DNA from: Aminipila sp963524205
GTDB taxonomy: Bacteria > Bacillota > Clostridia > Peptostreptococcales > Anaerovoracaceae
DNA: 64,000 bases
Direction: 5' to 3'
NCBI GenBank assembly: GCA_963524205.1
Contig: CAURED010000008.1
Span: 70,633-134,632, forward strand
The translations under genes and the position numbers were made by a program. Shown here piece after piece: positions 33,832 through 42,103 of the stretch (the stretch's first letter is position 1; each line of letters begins with the position of its first letter). The notes under the pieces are model-generated. The model searched no databases. It was not told the origin of the DNA and saw only the letters and a program-made list of their open reading frames with translations.

Positions 33832-35847
33832 ATGAGTATTTTTGCAATCGCAGCAGTCGCTGCAGCAATCATTGCTCTAGTATTCGCTTATGGCCTTTCA
33901 TCATGGATTAGTAAAGTTGATGAAGGCAATGAAAGAATGAAGGAGATCGCCGGATACATCAGAGAAGGCGCGATGGCATTCCTTAGAAGAGAATACAAGA
34001 CAATGGTAATCGTTATTGGAGTACTATTTGTACTAATTGGTGTTGGTTTACAAAACTGGACAACAGCAATACTTTATGTTATAGGTGCATTACTATCAGT
34101 CCTTGCAGGTTACTGTGGGATGACTGTTGCTACAAAGGGTAATGTAAGAACTGCAAATGCAGCGATGGAATCAGGCATGAGCAAGGCACTTAAGGTTGCT
34201 TTCAGATCTGGTGCTGTTATGGGTCTTTGTGTAACAGGACTTGGCCTTTTAGGATTAAGTGTAGTATGTATTGTTTTAGATCTTGCAACTGTAGTACAGT
34301 GTATCACAGGCTTTGGACTAGGAGCTTCATCAATGGCACTATTTGGACGTGTAGGCGGCGGTATTTATACGAAGGCTGCAGACGTTGGTGCTGATCTTGT
34401 TGGTAAGGTTGAAGCAGGTATTCCTGAAGATGATCCTAGAAATCCTGCAGTTATTGCAGATAACGTAGGTGACAACGTAGGTGACGTTGCTGGTATGGGT
34501 TCTGACCTTTTTGAATCATATGTTGGTTCAATTATTTCAGCAATTACTCTTGCAGCTGTAGCAGCGGCAAATTCAGCTGGAGCTTTCAATGAAACAGCTG
34601 CGGCTTTATTCCCACTTGCTCTATCTGCTATAGGTATTATTGCATCACTTATTGGTATTATGGGAGTTAGAGGCAAAGAGGGTGGAAACCCAGCTGCGGC
34701 TCTTAATATGGGAACATATATTTCAGGTATAATTGTAATTATTGCTTCTTTTGTATTATCAAAGACAATGTTAGATAGCTACAACTACGCTATCGCAATC
34801 ATAGCAGGTCTTATCGTTGGTATTGCAATTGGTAAGATTACTGAGATTTACACTTCTGCTGATTATAAGCATGTAAAGAACATTGCAGAACAGTCACAGA
34901 CTGGTGCTGCTACTACAATTATATCCGGTCTTGGCGTTGGTATGTTATCAACAGTATGGCCAATTATATTTATCGCAATTGGTATTTATTTTGCATACCA
35001 GTTCGCTGGTTTATACGGAATTGCACTTTCTGCAGTAGGTATGCTTTCAACTACAGCTATGACTGTTGCAGTTGACGCTTATGGTCCTGTATCTGACAAT
35101 GCTGGTGGTATTGCAGAAATGAGTGATCTACCACATGACGTTAGAGGTATTACGGACAAGCTTGATGCTGTAGGTAATACAACAGCTGCTATTGGTAAAG
35201 GATTTGCAATTGCTTCTGCTGCACTGACTGCACTTGCACTATTTGCTGCCTATGCAACAGTTGCTGGTCTAACTAATATTAGTTTACTTGACCCAATCGT
35301 AATTATTGGATTGTTCATTGGAGCTATGCTGCCATTCTTATTCTCAGCTATGACTATGAATTCAGTTGGTAAGGCTGCTAATCAGATGATTGAAGAAGTA
35401 AGAAGACAGTTCAGAGCTGATAAGGGAATCATGGAAGGAACATCAAAGCCTGACTATGCGAGATGCGTAGATATTTCAACAAAGGCTGCACTTAAGGAAA
35501 TGGTCGCTCCGGGTTTACTTGCAATTATTGCTCCTTTAGCAGTAGGTATTGTTCTTGGTACTGAAGCACTAGGTGGTATGCTTGCTGGTTCGCTTTCTGC
35601 TGGTGTATTATTAGCTATTATGATGGCTAACGCTGGTGGTGCTTGGGATAACGCAAAGAAGTATATTGAAGAAGGAAACTTTGGTGGTAAGGGTTCAGAA
35701 CCTCATAAGGCTGCAGTTGTTGGTGATACAGTAGGTGACCCATTCAAAGATACATCTGGTCCATCAATCAATATCTTAATTAAGCTTATGACAATCGTAT
35801 CAGTAGTGTTTGCTCCTTTATTCGTAGCTATTGGTGGATTAATCTAA
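33832..35847 (+). CDS. hppA: Membrane-bound cation-pumping pyrophosphatase, K+-dependent type
   Basis: Couples pyrophosphate hydrolysis to export of Na+ or H+ across the cell membrane. The 671 residues form about 15-16 helices, with the substrate motifs KAADVGADLVGKVE and DNVGDNVGDVAGMGSDLFES near 180-230 and the C-terminal KAAVVGDTVGDPFKDTSGPS. In GNTTAAIGKG the position that is Lys in K+-independent enzymes is Ala, which points to the K+-dependent subclass. That subclass includes Na+ pumps, and the pumped ion needs alignment of helix 6 to settle. AAGGAGG precedes the ATG. Confidence 0.96.
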   Translation: MSIFAIAAVAAAIIALVFAYGLSSWISKVDEGNERMKEIAGYIREGAMAFLRREYKTMVIVIGVLFVLIGVGLQNWTTAILYVIGALLSVLAGYCGMTVATKGNVRTANAAMESGMSKALKVAFRSGAVMGLCVTGLGLLGLSVVCIVLDLATVVQCITGFGLGASSMALFGRVGGGIYTKAADVGADLVGKVEAGIPEDDPRNPAVIADNVGDNVGDVAGMGSDLFESYVGSIISAITLAAVAAANSAGAFNETAAALFPLALSAIGIIASLIGIMGVRGKEGGNPAAALNMGTYISGIIVIIASFVLSKTMLDSYNYAIAIIAGLIVGIAIGKITEIYTSADYKHVKNIAEQSQTGAATTIISGLGVGMLSTVWPIIFIAIGIYFAYQFAGLYGIALSAVGMLSTTAMTVAVDAYGPVSDNAGGIAEMSDLPHDVRGITDKLDAVGNTTAAIGKGFAIASAALTALALFAAYATVAGLTNISLLDPIVIIGLFIGAMLPFLFSAMTMNSVGKAANQMIEEVRRQFRADKGIMEGTSKPDYARCVDISTKAALKEMVAPGLLAIIAPLAVGIVLGTEALGGMLAGSLSAGVLLAIMMANAGGAWDNAKKYIEEGNFGGKGSEPHKAAVVGDTVGDPFKDTSGPSINILIKLMTIVSVVFAPLFVAIGGLI

Positions 35848-35876
35848 CACATATAATAAATCTAGTCGATTTTTTT

Positions 35877-35908
35877 ATACCGCTTCGCAAGAAGCGGTAT
35901 TTTTTTTA
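35877..35908 (+). terminator. Terminator of hppA
   Basis: Perfect 10-bp stem ATACCGCTTC/GAAGCGGTAT with a GCAA loop, followed by a run of eight T. Confidence 0.95.
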
Positions 35909-35957
35909 GGGATAATAAATTTTATATTTAATAGTAAAATGAAAGAAGTGAAAGAAT

Positions 35958-36689
35958 ATGGAGAAAAGGTTTTACAGGGCAAAAGTTTTAGTTACAGGGG
36001 CTTCCAGAGGCATTGGATTTGCTATAGCCAAAATGTTTGCACAAAATAATTATATGGTATATGCAAATTATAATAAAAATTATAATGAGTTGAATCTTCT
36101 TGAAAATGATGTGAAAAAAGAGGGGCATACGATTATTCCTATTCAGGCTGATGTTTCTAAAAAGGGTGACGTGGAAGCAATGATGTCAGAGATAGGTGGG
36201 GTGGACATTCTTATAAATAATGCAGGAGTTTCACAATTTAAGCAGTTTATAGATATGACAGAAGAGGATTGGGACAAAATGCTGTCAATAAATTTAAAAT
36301 CTGTGTATTTATGTACCCAAGGTGTAATAAAATATATGCTTAGGAATAAGAGTGGCAAAATCATTAACATTTCTTCTATCTGGGGTGTTACTGGTGGAGC
36401 TTGTGAGGTACATTATTCAGCGGCTAAAGCAGGAATTATAGGCTTTACAAAAGCTTTGGCAAAAGAAATGGCTCCTTCTGGAATACAAATTAACTGTATA
36501 GCACCAGGTGCTATTGATACGGATATGAATAAAGAACTAAGTAAAGAAGATAAAAGGCTTTTAATGGCGGAAACTCCAATGGGAAAGATGGGCAGACCTG
36601 AAGACATAGCAAGGGCAGTTCTTTTTTTAGCTGAGGATGAATTTTCAACAGGTGAGGTTATAAATATTAATGGAGGATTGTATATCTAG
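35958..36689 (+). CDS. Short-chain dehydrogenase/reductase, FabG/YmfI-like
   Basis: A 243-residue classical SDR with NAD(P) motif TGASRGIG (14-21), NNAG (about 87-90), catalytic Ser in NISSIW, YSAAK (Tyr and Lys) and the C-terminal GEVININGG. The stretch CEVHYSAAK and the IDTDMNKELSKEDK segment resemble B. subtilis YmfI, proposed to be the 5-aminopentanone reductase that modifies elongation factor P. A 3-oxoacyl-ACP reductase role is the alternative, but no fatty-acid genes are adjacent. It stands alone between hppA and pdxS. Confidence 0.85.
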   Translation: MEKRFYRAKVLVTGASRGIGFAIAKMFAQNNYMVYANYNKNYNELNLLENDVKKEGHTIIPIQADVSKKGDVEAMMSEIGGVDILINNAGVSQFKQFIDMTEEDWDKMLSINLKSVYLCTQGVIKYMLRNKSGKIINISSIWGVTGGACEVHYSAAKAGIIGFTKALAKEMAPSGIQINCIAPGAIDTDMNKELSKEDKRLLMAETPMGKMGRPEDIARAVLFLAEDEFSTGEVININGGLYI

Positions 36690-36922
36690 AAATATCTAGA
36701 AAACAAATTCTGAAACTGTATATATCAAAATAAATAATTAAAAATTACAATACCTATAAAAATCCAAAATAAAGCAATAAAAACTCGAATTGTATGTATT
36801 AAAATAGTTGAAATTGCATATTTTAAAAATATCAATAAGGCGTATAATAATAAATGTAAGAAAATTGTTATGGGTGGTGCGCGCAAACTCATTTAATTAA
36901 AAATTGAATGGAGAAAATAACG

Positions 36923-37801
36923 ATGGGTGAGAACAATAGATATGAATTAAATAAGCAGTTGGCACAGATGTTAAAAGGTGGAGTAATTATGGATGTCACA
37001 ACCCCTGAGCAGGCGAAAATTGCGCAGGAAGCTGGTGCATGTGCAGTCATGGCACTTGAGAGAATACCGGCCGATATTAGATCTGCAGGTGGAGTTTCCA
37101 GAATGAGTGATCCTAAAATGATTAAAGGCATTCAAGAGGCTGTAACTATACCTGTTATGGCAAAGTGCAGAATAGGCCATTTTGTGGAGGCTCAGCTTCT
37201 TGAAGCTATGGAAATAGATTATATCGATGAAAGCGAAGTCCTTTCACCGGCTGATGACGTATTTCATATTGATAAAACAAAATTTGAAGTCCCTTTCGTA
37301 TGTGGCGCAAAGGATTTAGGAGAAGCCCTTAGAAGAATTAATGAAGGGGCATCTATGATTAGAACAAAAGGAGAACCAGGAACCGGAGATATAGTTCAGG
37401 CTGTAAGGCATATGCGTATGATGAACAGAGAAATTGCCAGGATTCAGAATACCAGAGAAGATGAACTATTTAATATAGCTAAGGAATTACAAGTGCCCTT
37501 TGACTTAGTTAAATATGTACATGAAAATGGTAAACTTCCTGTTGTTAACTTTGCAGCAGGCGGAGTAGCAACACCTGCCGATGCAGCACTAATGATGCAG
37601 CTTGGAGCGGAAGGCGTTTTTGTAGGCTCCGGAATATTTAAGTCAGGAAATCCGGCAAAACGAGCAGAGGCAATTGTTAAGGCGGTTACAAATTATAGGG
37701 ATGCAAAATTAATAGCACATTTATCAGAAGACTTGGGTGAAGCAATGGTTGGCATTAATGAACAGGAAATAGAGCTATTGATGGCAGAGAGGGGCAAATA
37801 A
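36923..37801 (+). CDS. pdxS: Pyridoxal 5'-phosphate synthase, synthase subunit
   Basis: Builds PLP from ribose 5-phosphate, glyceraldehyde 3-phosphate and ammonia delivered by PdxT; a dodecameric cytoplasmic enzyme. The 292 residues show Asp24 (VIMDVT), the imine-forming Lys81 (PVMAKCRIGHF), RTKGEPGTGD and the C-terminal FAAGGVATPADAAL. I start at 36923 because GGAG lies 10 nt upstream, while the ATG at 36908 has no ribosome binding site. A 233-bp gap upstream contains a TATAAT at 36844 and a weak CodY-box-like site (36852-36866, 12 of 15). Confidence 0.97.
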   Translation: MGENNRYELNKQLAQMLKGGVIMDVTTPEQAKIAQEAGACAVMALERIPADIRSAGGVSRMSDPKMIKGIQEAVTIPVMAKCRIGHFVEAQLLEAMEIDYIDESEVLSPADDVFHIDKTKFEVPFVCGAKDLGEALRRINEGASMIRTKGEPGTGDIVQAVRHMRMMNREIARIQNTREDELFNIAKELQVPFDLVKYVHENGKLPVVNFAAGGVATPADAALMMQLGAEGVFVGSGIFKSGNPAKRAEAIVKAVTNYRDAKLIAHLSEDLGEAMVGINEQEIELLMAERGK

Positions 37802-37802
37802 A

Positions 37803-38378
37803 TTGAGAATAGCTGTATTGGCAGTTCAGGGTGCTTTTATCGAACATGAAATAGTACTTCATGATTTAGGTGTAGACTGTTTTGAAATTCGTCAGAGCAG
37901 TGATTTACTACAAAATTTTGACGGGTTGGTTTTACCAGGTGGTGAAAGTACCGTAATGGGAAAGTTATTAAGAGAATTAAATTTATTTGAGACCTTAAAG
38001 GATAAAATTGAACAGGGTACACCTGTTCTGGCAACATGTGCAGGATTAATATTGCTGGCGGATAAACTTGAAAATGATAAGACAAGGCATTTTCAAACAT
38101 TGCCAGTAACAGTTAAGAGAAATGCCTATGGAAGACAGTTGGGAAGCTTTGAAACTGTAGAGGATATGAAAGGAATAGGAAAAGTACCCATGACTTTTAT
38201 CAGGGCACCGTATATTGCAGAAACCATACGTGACGTTGAGGTACTTGCAAAAGTGGATAAAAAAATAGTAGCAGTACGTTATAAAAATCAACTGGCTATG
38301 TCTTTCCATCCTGAACTGACTAAAGATACTTCCGTACATAGATATTTTGTGCAGATGGTTGAAAATAGAATAAATTAA
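37803..38378 (+). CDS. pdxT: Pyridoxal 5'-phosphate synthase, glutaminase subunit
   Basis: Glutamine amidotransferase that feeds ammonia to PdxS. The 191 residues contain LPGGEST (45-51), the nucleophile Cys79 (LATCAGLI) and the His/Glu pair in SFHPELT near the end. The start codon is TTG, one base after the pdxS stop, preceded by AGAGGGG inside the end of pdxS; the pair is translationally coupled. Confidence 0.97.
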   Translation: MRIAVLAVQGAFIEHEIVLHDLGVDCFEIRQSSDLLQNFDGLVLPGGESTVMGKLLRELNLFETLKDKIEQGTPVLATCAGLILLADKLENDKTRHFQTLPVTVKRNAYGRQLGSFETVEDMKGIGKVPMTFIRAPYIAETIRDVEVLAKVDKKIVAVRYKNQLAMSFHPELTKDTSVHRYFVQMVENRIN

Positions 38379-38384
38379 AAAGAT

Positions 38385-38427
38385 AAAAGAGTTGTCCAAA
38401 TAAATTTTTTATTAAGACAACTCTTTT
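38385..38427 (+). terminator. Probable terminator of pdxST
   Basis: Perfect 12-bp stem AAAAGAGTTGTC/GACAACTCTTTT around a 19-nt AT-rich loop. The T-run is partly inside the stem, so strength is uncertain. Confidence 0.65.
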
Positions 38428-38455
38428 GTTTGGTTAAATACTATTCAAATTGATA

Positions 38456-38488
38456 TTGACATTTATAACTGTAACAAATAAAGTTATA
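38456..38488 (+). promoter_or_regulatory. Promoter with overlapping dyad, upstream of the CXXC small protein
   Basis: -35 TTGACA (38456-38461), a 17-nt spacer and -10 TAAAGT (38479-38484). An inverted repeat TATAACT-N11-AGTTATA (38464-38470 and 38482-38488) covers the spacer and the -10, a typical position for a repressor site. Confidence 0.55.
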
Positions 38489-38516
38489 ATCAAATAAAAG
38501 GAAGGACTAAACCCAA

Positions 38517-38654
38517 ATGAAAAAGAATTTTATTGGAGGCATTTTTTTTGCTATAGGAATATTATTTATTATTATTGGAGTAGTAGATGGGGAAAGTGCT
38601 GTAGTATTACAGAAAGCTATTAGAATATGTCTGGAGTGTATTGGAATTGGTTGA
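38517..38654 (+). CDS. CD1871A-like small CXXC membrane protein
   Basis: A 45-residue protein: a basic start (MKKNF), one hydrophobic segment (about 5-22), a VDGE turn, and a C-terminal tail ending ICLECIGIG with a CXXC pair. This matches the small clostridial proteins annotated as CD1871A-family CXXC proteins, which are usually encoded before a polyferredoxin-like membrane protein, as here. AAGGAAGG lies upstream. Its last 14 nt overlap the possible TTG start of the next gene, which suggests coupling. Function is unknown; a redox or metal-binding role next to the FeS partner is an inference. Confidence 0.8.
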   Translation: MKKNFIGGIFFAIGILFIIIGVVDGESAVVLQKAIRICLECIGIG

Positions 38655-39522
38655 TTTAATAGTAAAATTAAAAGAGCATATAAGAACTGTAGTGCAGATT
38701 TCATTCACAGCCCTGACAAATGGATATGTTACAGGATTTAAAAATGGCAGAATATATCAAGGGAATTTGAAGGAGGCATGTGTTCCAGGACTAAACTGCT
38801 ATTCATGCCCTGGAGCCTTAGGTTCTTGCCCTATAGGGGCTTTGCAAGCCGTTTTAGGAAGTTCAAATTATAAGTTTTCTTTTTATACAGTGGGATTTTT
38901 GTTTGCCTTTGGAGCTGCTTTTGGAAGATTTATCTGTGGGTGGCTTTGTCCATTTGGATTATTTCAAGATTTACTTTATAAAATACCATTTTATAAAAAA
39001 ATAAAGAATCTTCCAGGACATAAATATCTTAGATATTTAAAATACATAGTTTTAACAGTATTTGTGGTAATTCTGCCATTAGTTGTAGTAGATATAATAG
39101 GACAGGGGAATCCTTGGTTTTGTAAATTTATCTGTCCTTCAGGGACATTAATGGGAGGCTGGACCTTGGCATTATTAAATCCAAGTCTGGGTGAAGCAAT
39201 GGGATGGCTGTTTACATGGAAGAGCCTCATATTAATTTTAGTAATAGTGTTGTCATTGATTTCTTATCGACCATTTTGCAAGTATTTATGTCCTTTAGGA
39301 GCCATTTATGGATGCTTTAACCCCATATCGTTTTATCGGTTTAATATAAATCAGAAAAAATGCACGAAGTGTGAAAGCTGCAAGATAGCATGCCCGGTTG
39401 AAATACCGGTGTACGAAAAACCAAATAGTTTTGATTGTATACGCTGTGGTAAATGTATAAAAGCATGTCGTCAGCATGCAATTAGATCTACTATGGATAA
39501 AAATAGCAAGTGTAAAGAGTAA
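38641..39522 (+). CDS. Membrane 4Fe-4S binding protein, NapH/polyferredoxin-like
   Basis: A 293-residue membrane protein with about five hydrophobic helices and many cysteines: NCYSCPGALGSCPIGA near the N terminus, two CXXXCP turns after membrane segments (CGWLCPFG, CKFICPSG), a third (CKYLCPLG), and two C-terminal ferredoxin motifs (CTKCESCKIACP and CIRCGKCIKACR). This is the NapH/RnfB-like electron transfer type. The start is uncertain: TTG at 38641 or 38647, both after GGAG and both overlapping the small CXXC gene. It probably passes electrons between membrane and cytoplasmic partners, which are not identified. Confidence 0.85.
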   Translation: MELVDLIVKLKEHIRTVVQISFTALTNGYVTGFKNGRIYQGNLKEACVPGLNCYSCPGALGSCPIGALQAVLGSSNYKFSFYTVGFLFAFGAAFGRFICGWLCPFGLFQDLLYKIPFYKKIKNLPGHKYLRYLKYIVLTVFVVILPLVVVDIIGQGNPWFCKFICPSGTLMGGWTLALLNPSLGEAMGWLFTWKSLILILVIVLSLISYRPFCKYLCPLGAIYGCFNPISFYRFNINQKKCTKCESCKIACPVEIPVYEKPNSFDCIRCGKCIKACRQHAIRSTMDKNSKCKE

Positions 39523-39546
39523 AAGAACTTCCGGAGCGAAATAAAA

Positions 39547-40728
39547 ATGAAGACGCAAAATAAAAGAAAAAATAAAATTTTTGGACTGGGTAAAAATATT
39601 TTTTTTATTGGACTTACTAGCTTTTTTATGGATACTACAACGAAGATGATATATGCAGTGATGCCAATGTTCTTGCTTAGTCTTGGGGCAAGCAAAATGG
39701 AACTGTCCCTAATCGAAGGTATAGCTGAAAGTACGGCTTCTATAATAAAAGCATTATCAGGATGGTGGAGTGATAAAATTCGGAGAAATAAACCATTCAT
39801 GATTATAGGGTATGGCTTTACAGCTATGCTTTCCCCTTTATTTGCTTTTGCGGGATCACCTATACAGGTTCTTTTTATAAGATTTACTGAAAGAGTAGGT
39901 AAAGGAATCAGAACAGCACCGAGAGACAGCTTAATCGCTGCTTCAGCTGAAGAACATGAAAAGGGAAAGAACTTTGGATTTCACAAAGCAATGGACAACT
40001 GTGGTGCCGTATTAGGGCCCCTTGTGGCATCTGGCATTTTGTTAGTTTTCCCTGAGGATTATAGAAAAATTTTTCTGATAGCAGCAATTCCAGGTATAAT
40101 AGGTCTTGCTTGTATTATAACTTTTGTAGATGAAATAAAACAGCAGAATGTTAAGCCTTTAGGTAAAATTACATTTAGAGATTTTTCCCTTAAATATTAT
40201 GCTTTGTTAGTGATTATATTTATTTTTACTTTGGGAAATTCAACGGATGCATTACTTCTTGTTAAAGCTGCTGATGTGGGAGTCACTGCAGCATTCATTC
40301 CTATAATATATTTGATTTTTAACTCAGTTTCAGTAATATTTGCAGTACCTGCAGGAATGCTTTCAGACAGAATAGGAAGAGAAAAAATTATTATATTTGG
40401 TTATATATTATATGCAATTATTTATTTTGGCTTTGGAAAAACAAATTCTATTGTAGTACTTGTGGGCCTATTTGCACTTTATGGTTTATATAGTGCTACC
40501 ACCGATGGAATTCAAAAAGCTTTGGTGTCTGACTTAATACCTAAAGACAAAAGGGGCACGGGTTTGGGCATGTACAATTGTTTAGTTGGAATAACATTAC
40601 TGCCAGCCAGCCTAATTGCGGGAGCACTATATGATAATGTGGGAAATCAAGCACCATTTTACTTTGGCAGCGCTATGGCGTTGATAGCTGCGGCGTTAAT
40701 GATTACTTTTTATAGGGCAGATAAGTAA
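39547..40728 (+). CDS. MFS transporter
   Basis: A 393-residue major facilitator with about 12 transmembrane segments. The loop after helix 2 has GWWSDKIRRNKP, a variant of the MFS A-motif, and after helix 8 GMLSDRIGREK is a second, clear one. The stretch RFTERVGKGIRTAPRDSLIA defines a family of uncharacterised bacterial MFS carriers. Substrate unknown. It lies 24 nt after the FeS membrane protein and ends before a terminator, so the three genes 38517-40728 form one transcription unit. Confidence 0.85.
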   Translation: MKTQNKRKNKIFGLGKNIFFIGLTSFFMDTTTKMIYAVMPMFLLSLGASKMELSLIEGIAESTASIIKALSGWWSDKIRRNKPFMIIGYGFTAMLSPLFAFAGSPIQVLFIRFTERVGKGIRTAPRDSLIAASAEEHEKGKNFGFHKAMDNCGAVLGPLVASGILLVFPEDYRKIFLIAAIPGIIGLACIITFVDEIKQQNVKPLGKITFRDFSLKYYALLVIIFIFTLGNSTDALLLVKAADVGVTAAFIPIIYLIFNSVSVIFAVPAGMLSDRIGREKIIIFGYILYAIIYFGFGKTNSIVVLVGLFALYGLYSATTDGIQKALVSDLIPKDKRGTGLGMYNCLVGITLLPASLIAGALYDNVGNQAPFYFGSAMALIAAALMITFYRADK

Positions 40729-40747
40729 ATGGGAAAAATTAAAATGC

Positions 40748-40782
40748 TATATAGCCACTAAAAAATGGCTATATATTTTTTG
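40748..40782 (+). terminator. Terminator after the MFS gene
   Basis: 10-bp stem TATATAGCCA/TGGCTATATA with an A-rich loop and a run of six T. Confidence 0.85.
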
Positions 40783-40854
40783 CAATCAAACAATTAAGTT
40801 TGTATGAATAAACAAAAAAGTATAAAATATGTTGTTTAAAATAACAAAAAACCA

Positions 40855-40883
40855 TTGACTAATTAAAAAATAGGTATTATTAT
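40855..40883 (+). promoter_or_regulatory. Promoter of ilvE
   Basis: -35 TTGACT (40855-40860), a 17-nt spacer and -10 TATTAT (40878-40883), with an overlapping TATAAT 3 nt downstream. Leader about 55 nt. No T-box and no CodY box seen. Confidence 0.65.
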
Positions 40884-40945
40884 AATATGGAATAAAACAA
40901 ATTAACATATTTGAAATATATAGAGGCAAGAGAGGAAGGATAGTC

Positions 40946-42013
40946 ATGAAATGTAATTTTTCAATAACTAAAACAACAAATCCAAAACAAAAACCAGATC
41001 CAGATACATTACGTTTTGGGCAAGTTTTTACAGACCATATGTTTATTATGGAATACAGCCCAGAAAAAGGCTGGCATAATGGCAGAGTGCAGCCATATGC
41101 TCCACTACAGATTGATCCTGCAGCAGCAGTTTTTCATTATGCACAGGAAATGTTTGAGGGGTTAAAGGCATATAAGTCAAAAGAAGGAAGAGTACTTTTA
41201 TTCAGACCAGATATGAATGCAAAGAGAACTACAAATACTAATGAAAGAATGTGCATTCCACATATAGATGAAGAATTATTTGTTGAAGCTGTAAAAGCTG
41301 TAGTGGAAGTAGATAAAGATTGGATTCCTAATAAGAAGGGGACATCATTATACATCAGGCCATTTATTATTGCAGATGAACCATTTCTTGGAGTAAGACC
41401 TGCAGAACATTATTTATTTATGGTCATATTAAGCCCTGTAGGTCCTTATTATGCTGGAGGTCTGGCACCAACCAAAATTTATGTTGAAAATGAATTTGTA
41501 AGAGCTACTCCAGGAGGCACAGGATTTGCTAAAATAGGGGGCAATTACGCTGCTGGACTTAGATCACAGGAAAAGGCTCATGAGAGCGGATATGAGCAAG
41601 TTTTATGGCTTGACGGTGTAGAAAGAAAATATGTTGAGGAAATTGGTACTTCCAATGCATTCTTTAAAATCGGAGACGAGGTAATAACGGCTCCCCTTAC
41701 AGGAACTATTTTGCCAGGCATAACTAGAGATTCTGTAATAAACCTTCTAAAACAATGGGGAATGAAAGTTTCTGAAAGAAGAATGACTATTGAAGATGTC
41801 TTCGAGGCTGGGAAATCAGGAAAGATGGTTGAGATGTTTGCAACGGGCACTGCAGCTGTAATATCGCCTGTAGGTGAGCTATCATGGAAAGGTGAAAAGG
41901 TTGTTATAAATAAAGGTAAGATTGGGGAACTTTCTCAAAGACTTTATGACGAACTTTATGGACTTCAAATTGGCGAAGTTGAGGATAAACTTGGCTGGAC
42001 TGTTGAAGTATAG
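40946..42013 (+). CDS. ilvE: Branched-chain amino acid aminotransferase
   Basis: PLP-dependent fold type IV transaminase for leucine, isoleucine and valine with 2-oxoglutarate. The 355 residues are of the longer BCAT (eukaryote/B. subtilis-like) type: FHYAQEMFEGLKAY, RPFIIADE, the PLP lysine region WLDGVERKYVEEIGTSNAFF, LTGTILPGITRDS and FATGTAAVISPVG. It is monocistronic with its own promoter and terminator. In an amino-acid fermenter it can also work in the catabolic direction. Confidence 0.95.
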   Translation: MKCNFSITKTTNPKQKPDPDTLRFGQVFTDHMFIMEYSPEKGWHNGRVQPYAPLQIDPAAAVFHYAQEMFEGLKAYKSKEGRVLLFRPDMNAKRTTNTNERMCIPHIDEELFVEAVKAVVEVDKDWIPNKKGTSLYIRPFIIADEPFLGVRPAEHYLFMVILSPVGPYYAGGLAPTKIYVENEFVRATPGGTGFAKIGGNYAAGLRSQEKAHESGYEQVLWLDGVERKYVEEIGTSNAFFKIGDEVITAPLTGTILPGITRDSVINLLKQWGMKVSERRMTIEDVFEAGKSGKMVEMFATGTAAVISPVGELSWKGEKVVINKGKIGELSQRLYDELYGLQIGEVEDKLGWTVEV

Positions 42014-42049
42014 ATTTTTTCAGCACATTTTCTAAAATGCAAAAAATAT

Positions 42050-42083
42050 AAAAGCAAAGCCGTCTCCTTATGGCTTTGCTTTT
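42050..42083. terminator. Bidirectional terminator between ilvE and the DUF4179 gene
   Basis: Perfect 12-bp stem AAAAGCAAAGCC/GGCTTTGCTTTT. On the minus strand the tail is TATATTTTTT, a good U-run; on the + strand the T-run is in the stem. Confidence 0.88.
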
Positions 42084-42103
42084 ACTATATTAGTGATAAT
42101 TAT

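Noticed and set aside
36852..36866. CodY site upstream of pdxST
   Set aside because: Three mismatches to the box in a very AT-rich spacer; expected often by chance, so not listed as a feature.
40861..40945. T-box leader before ilvE
   Set aside because: The leader is under 60 nt and has no AGGGTGGNACCGCG element or terminator.
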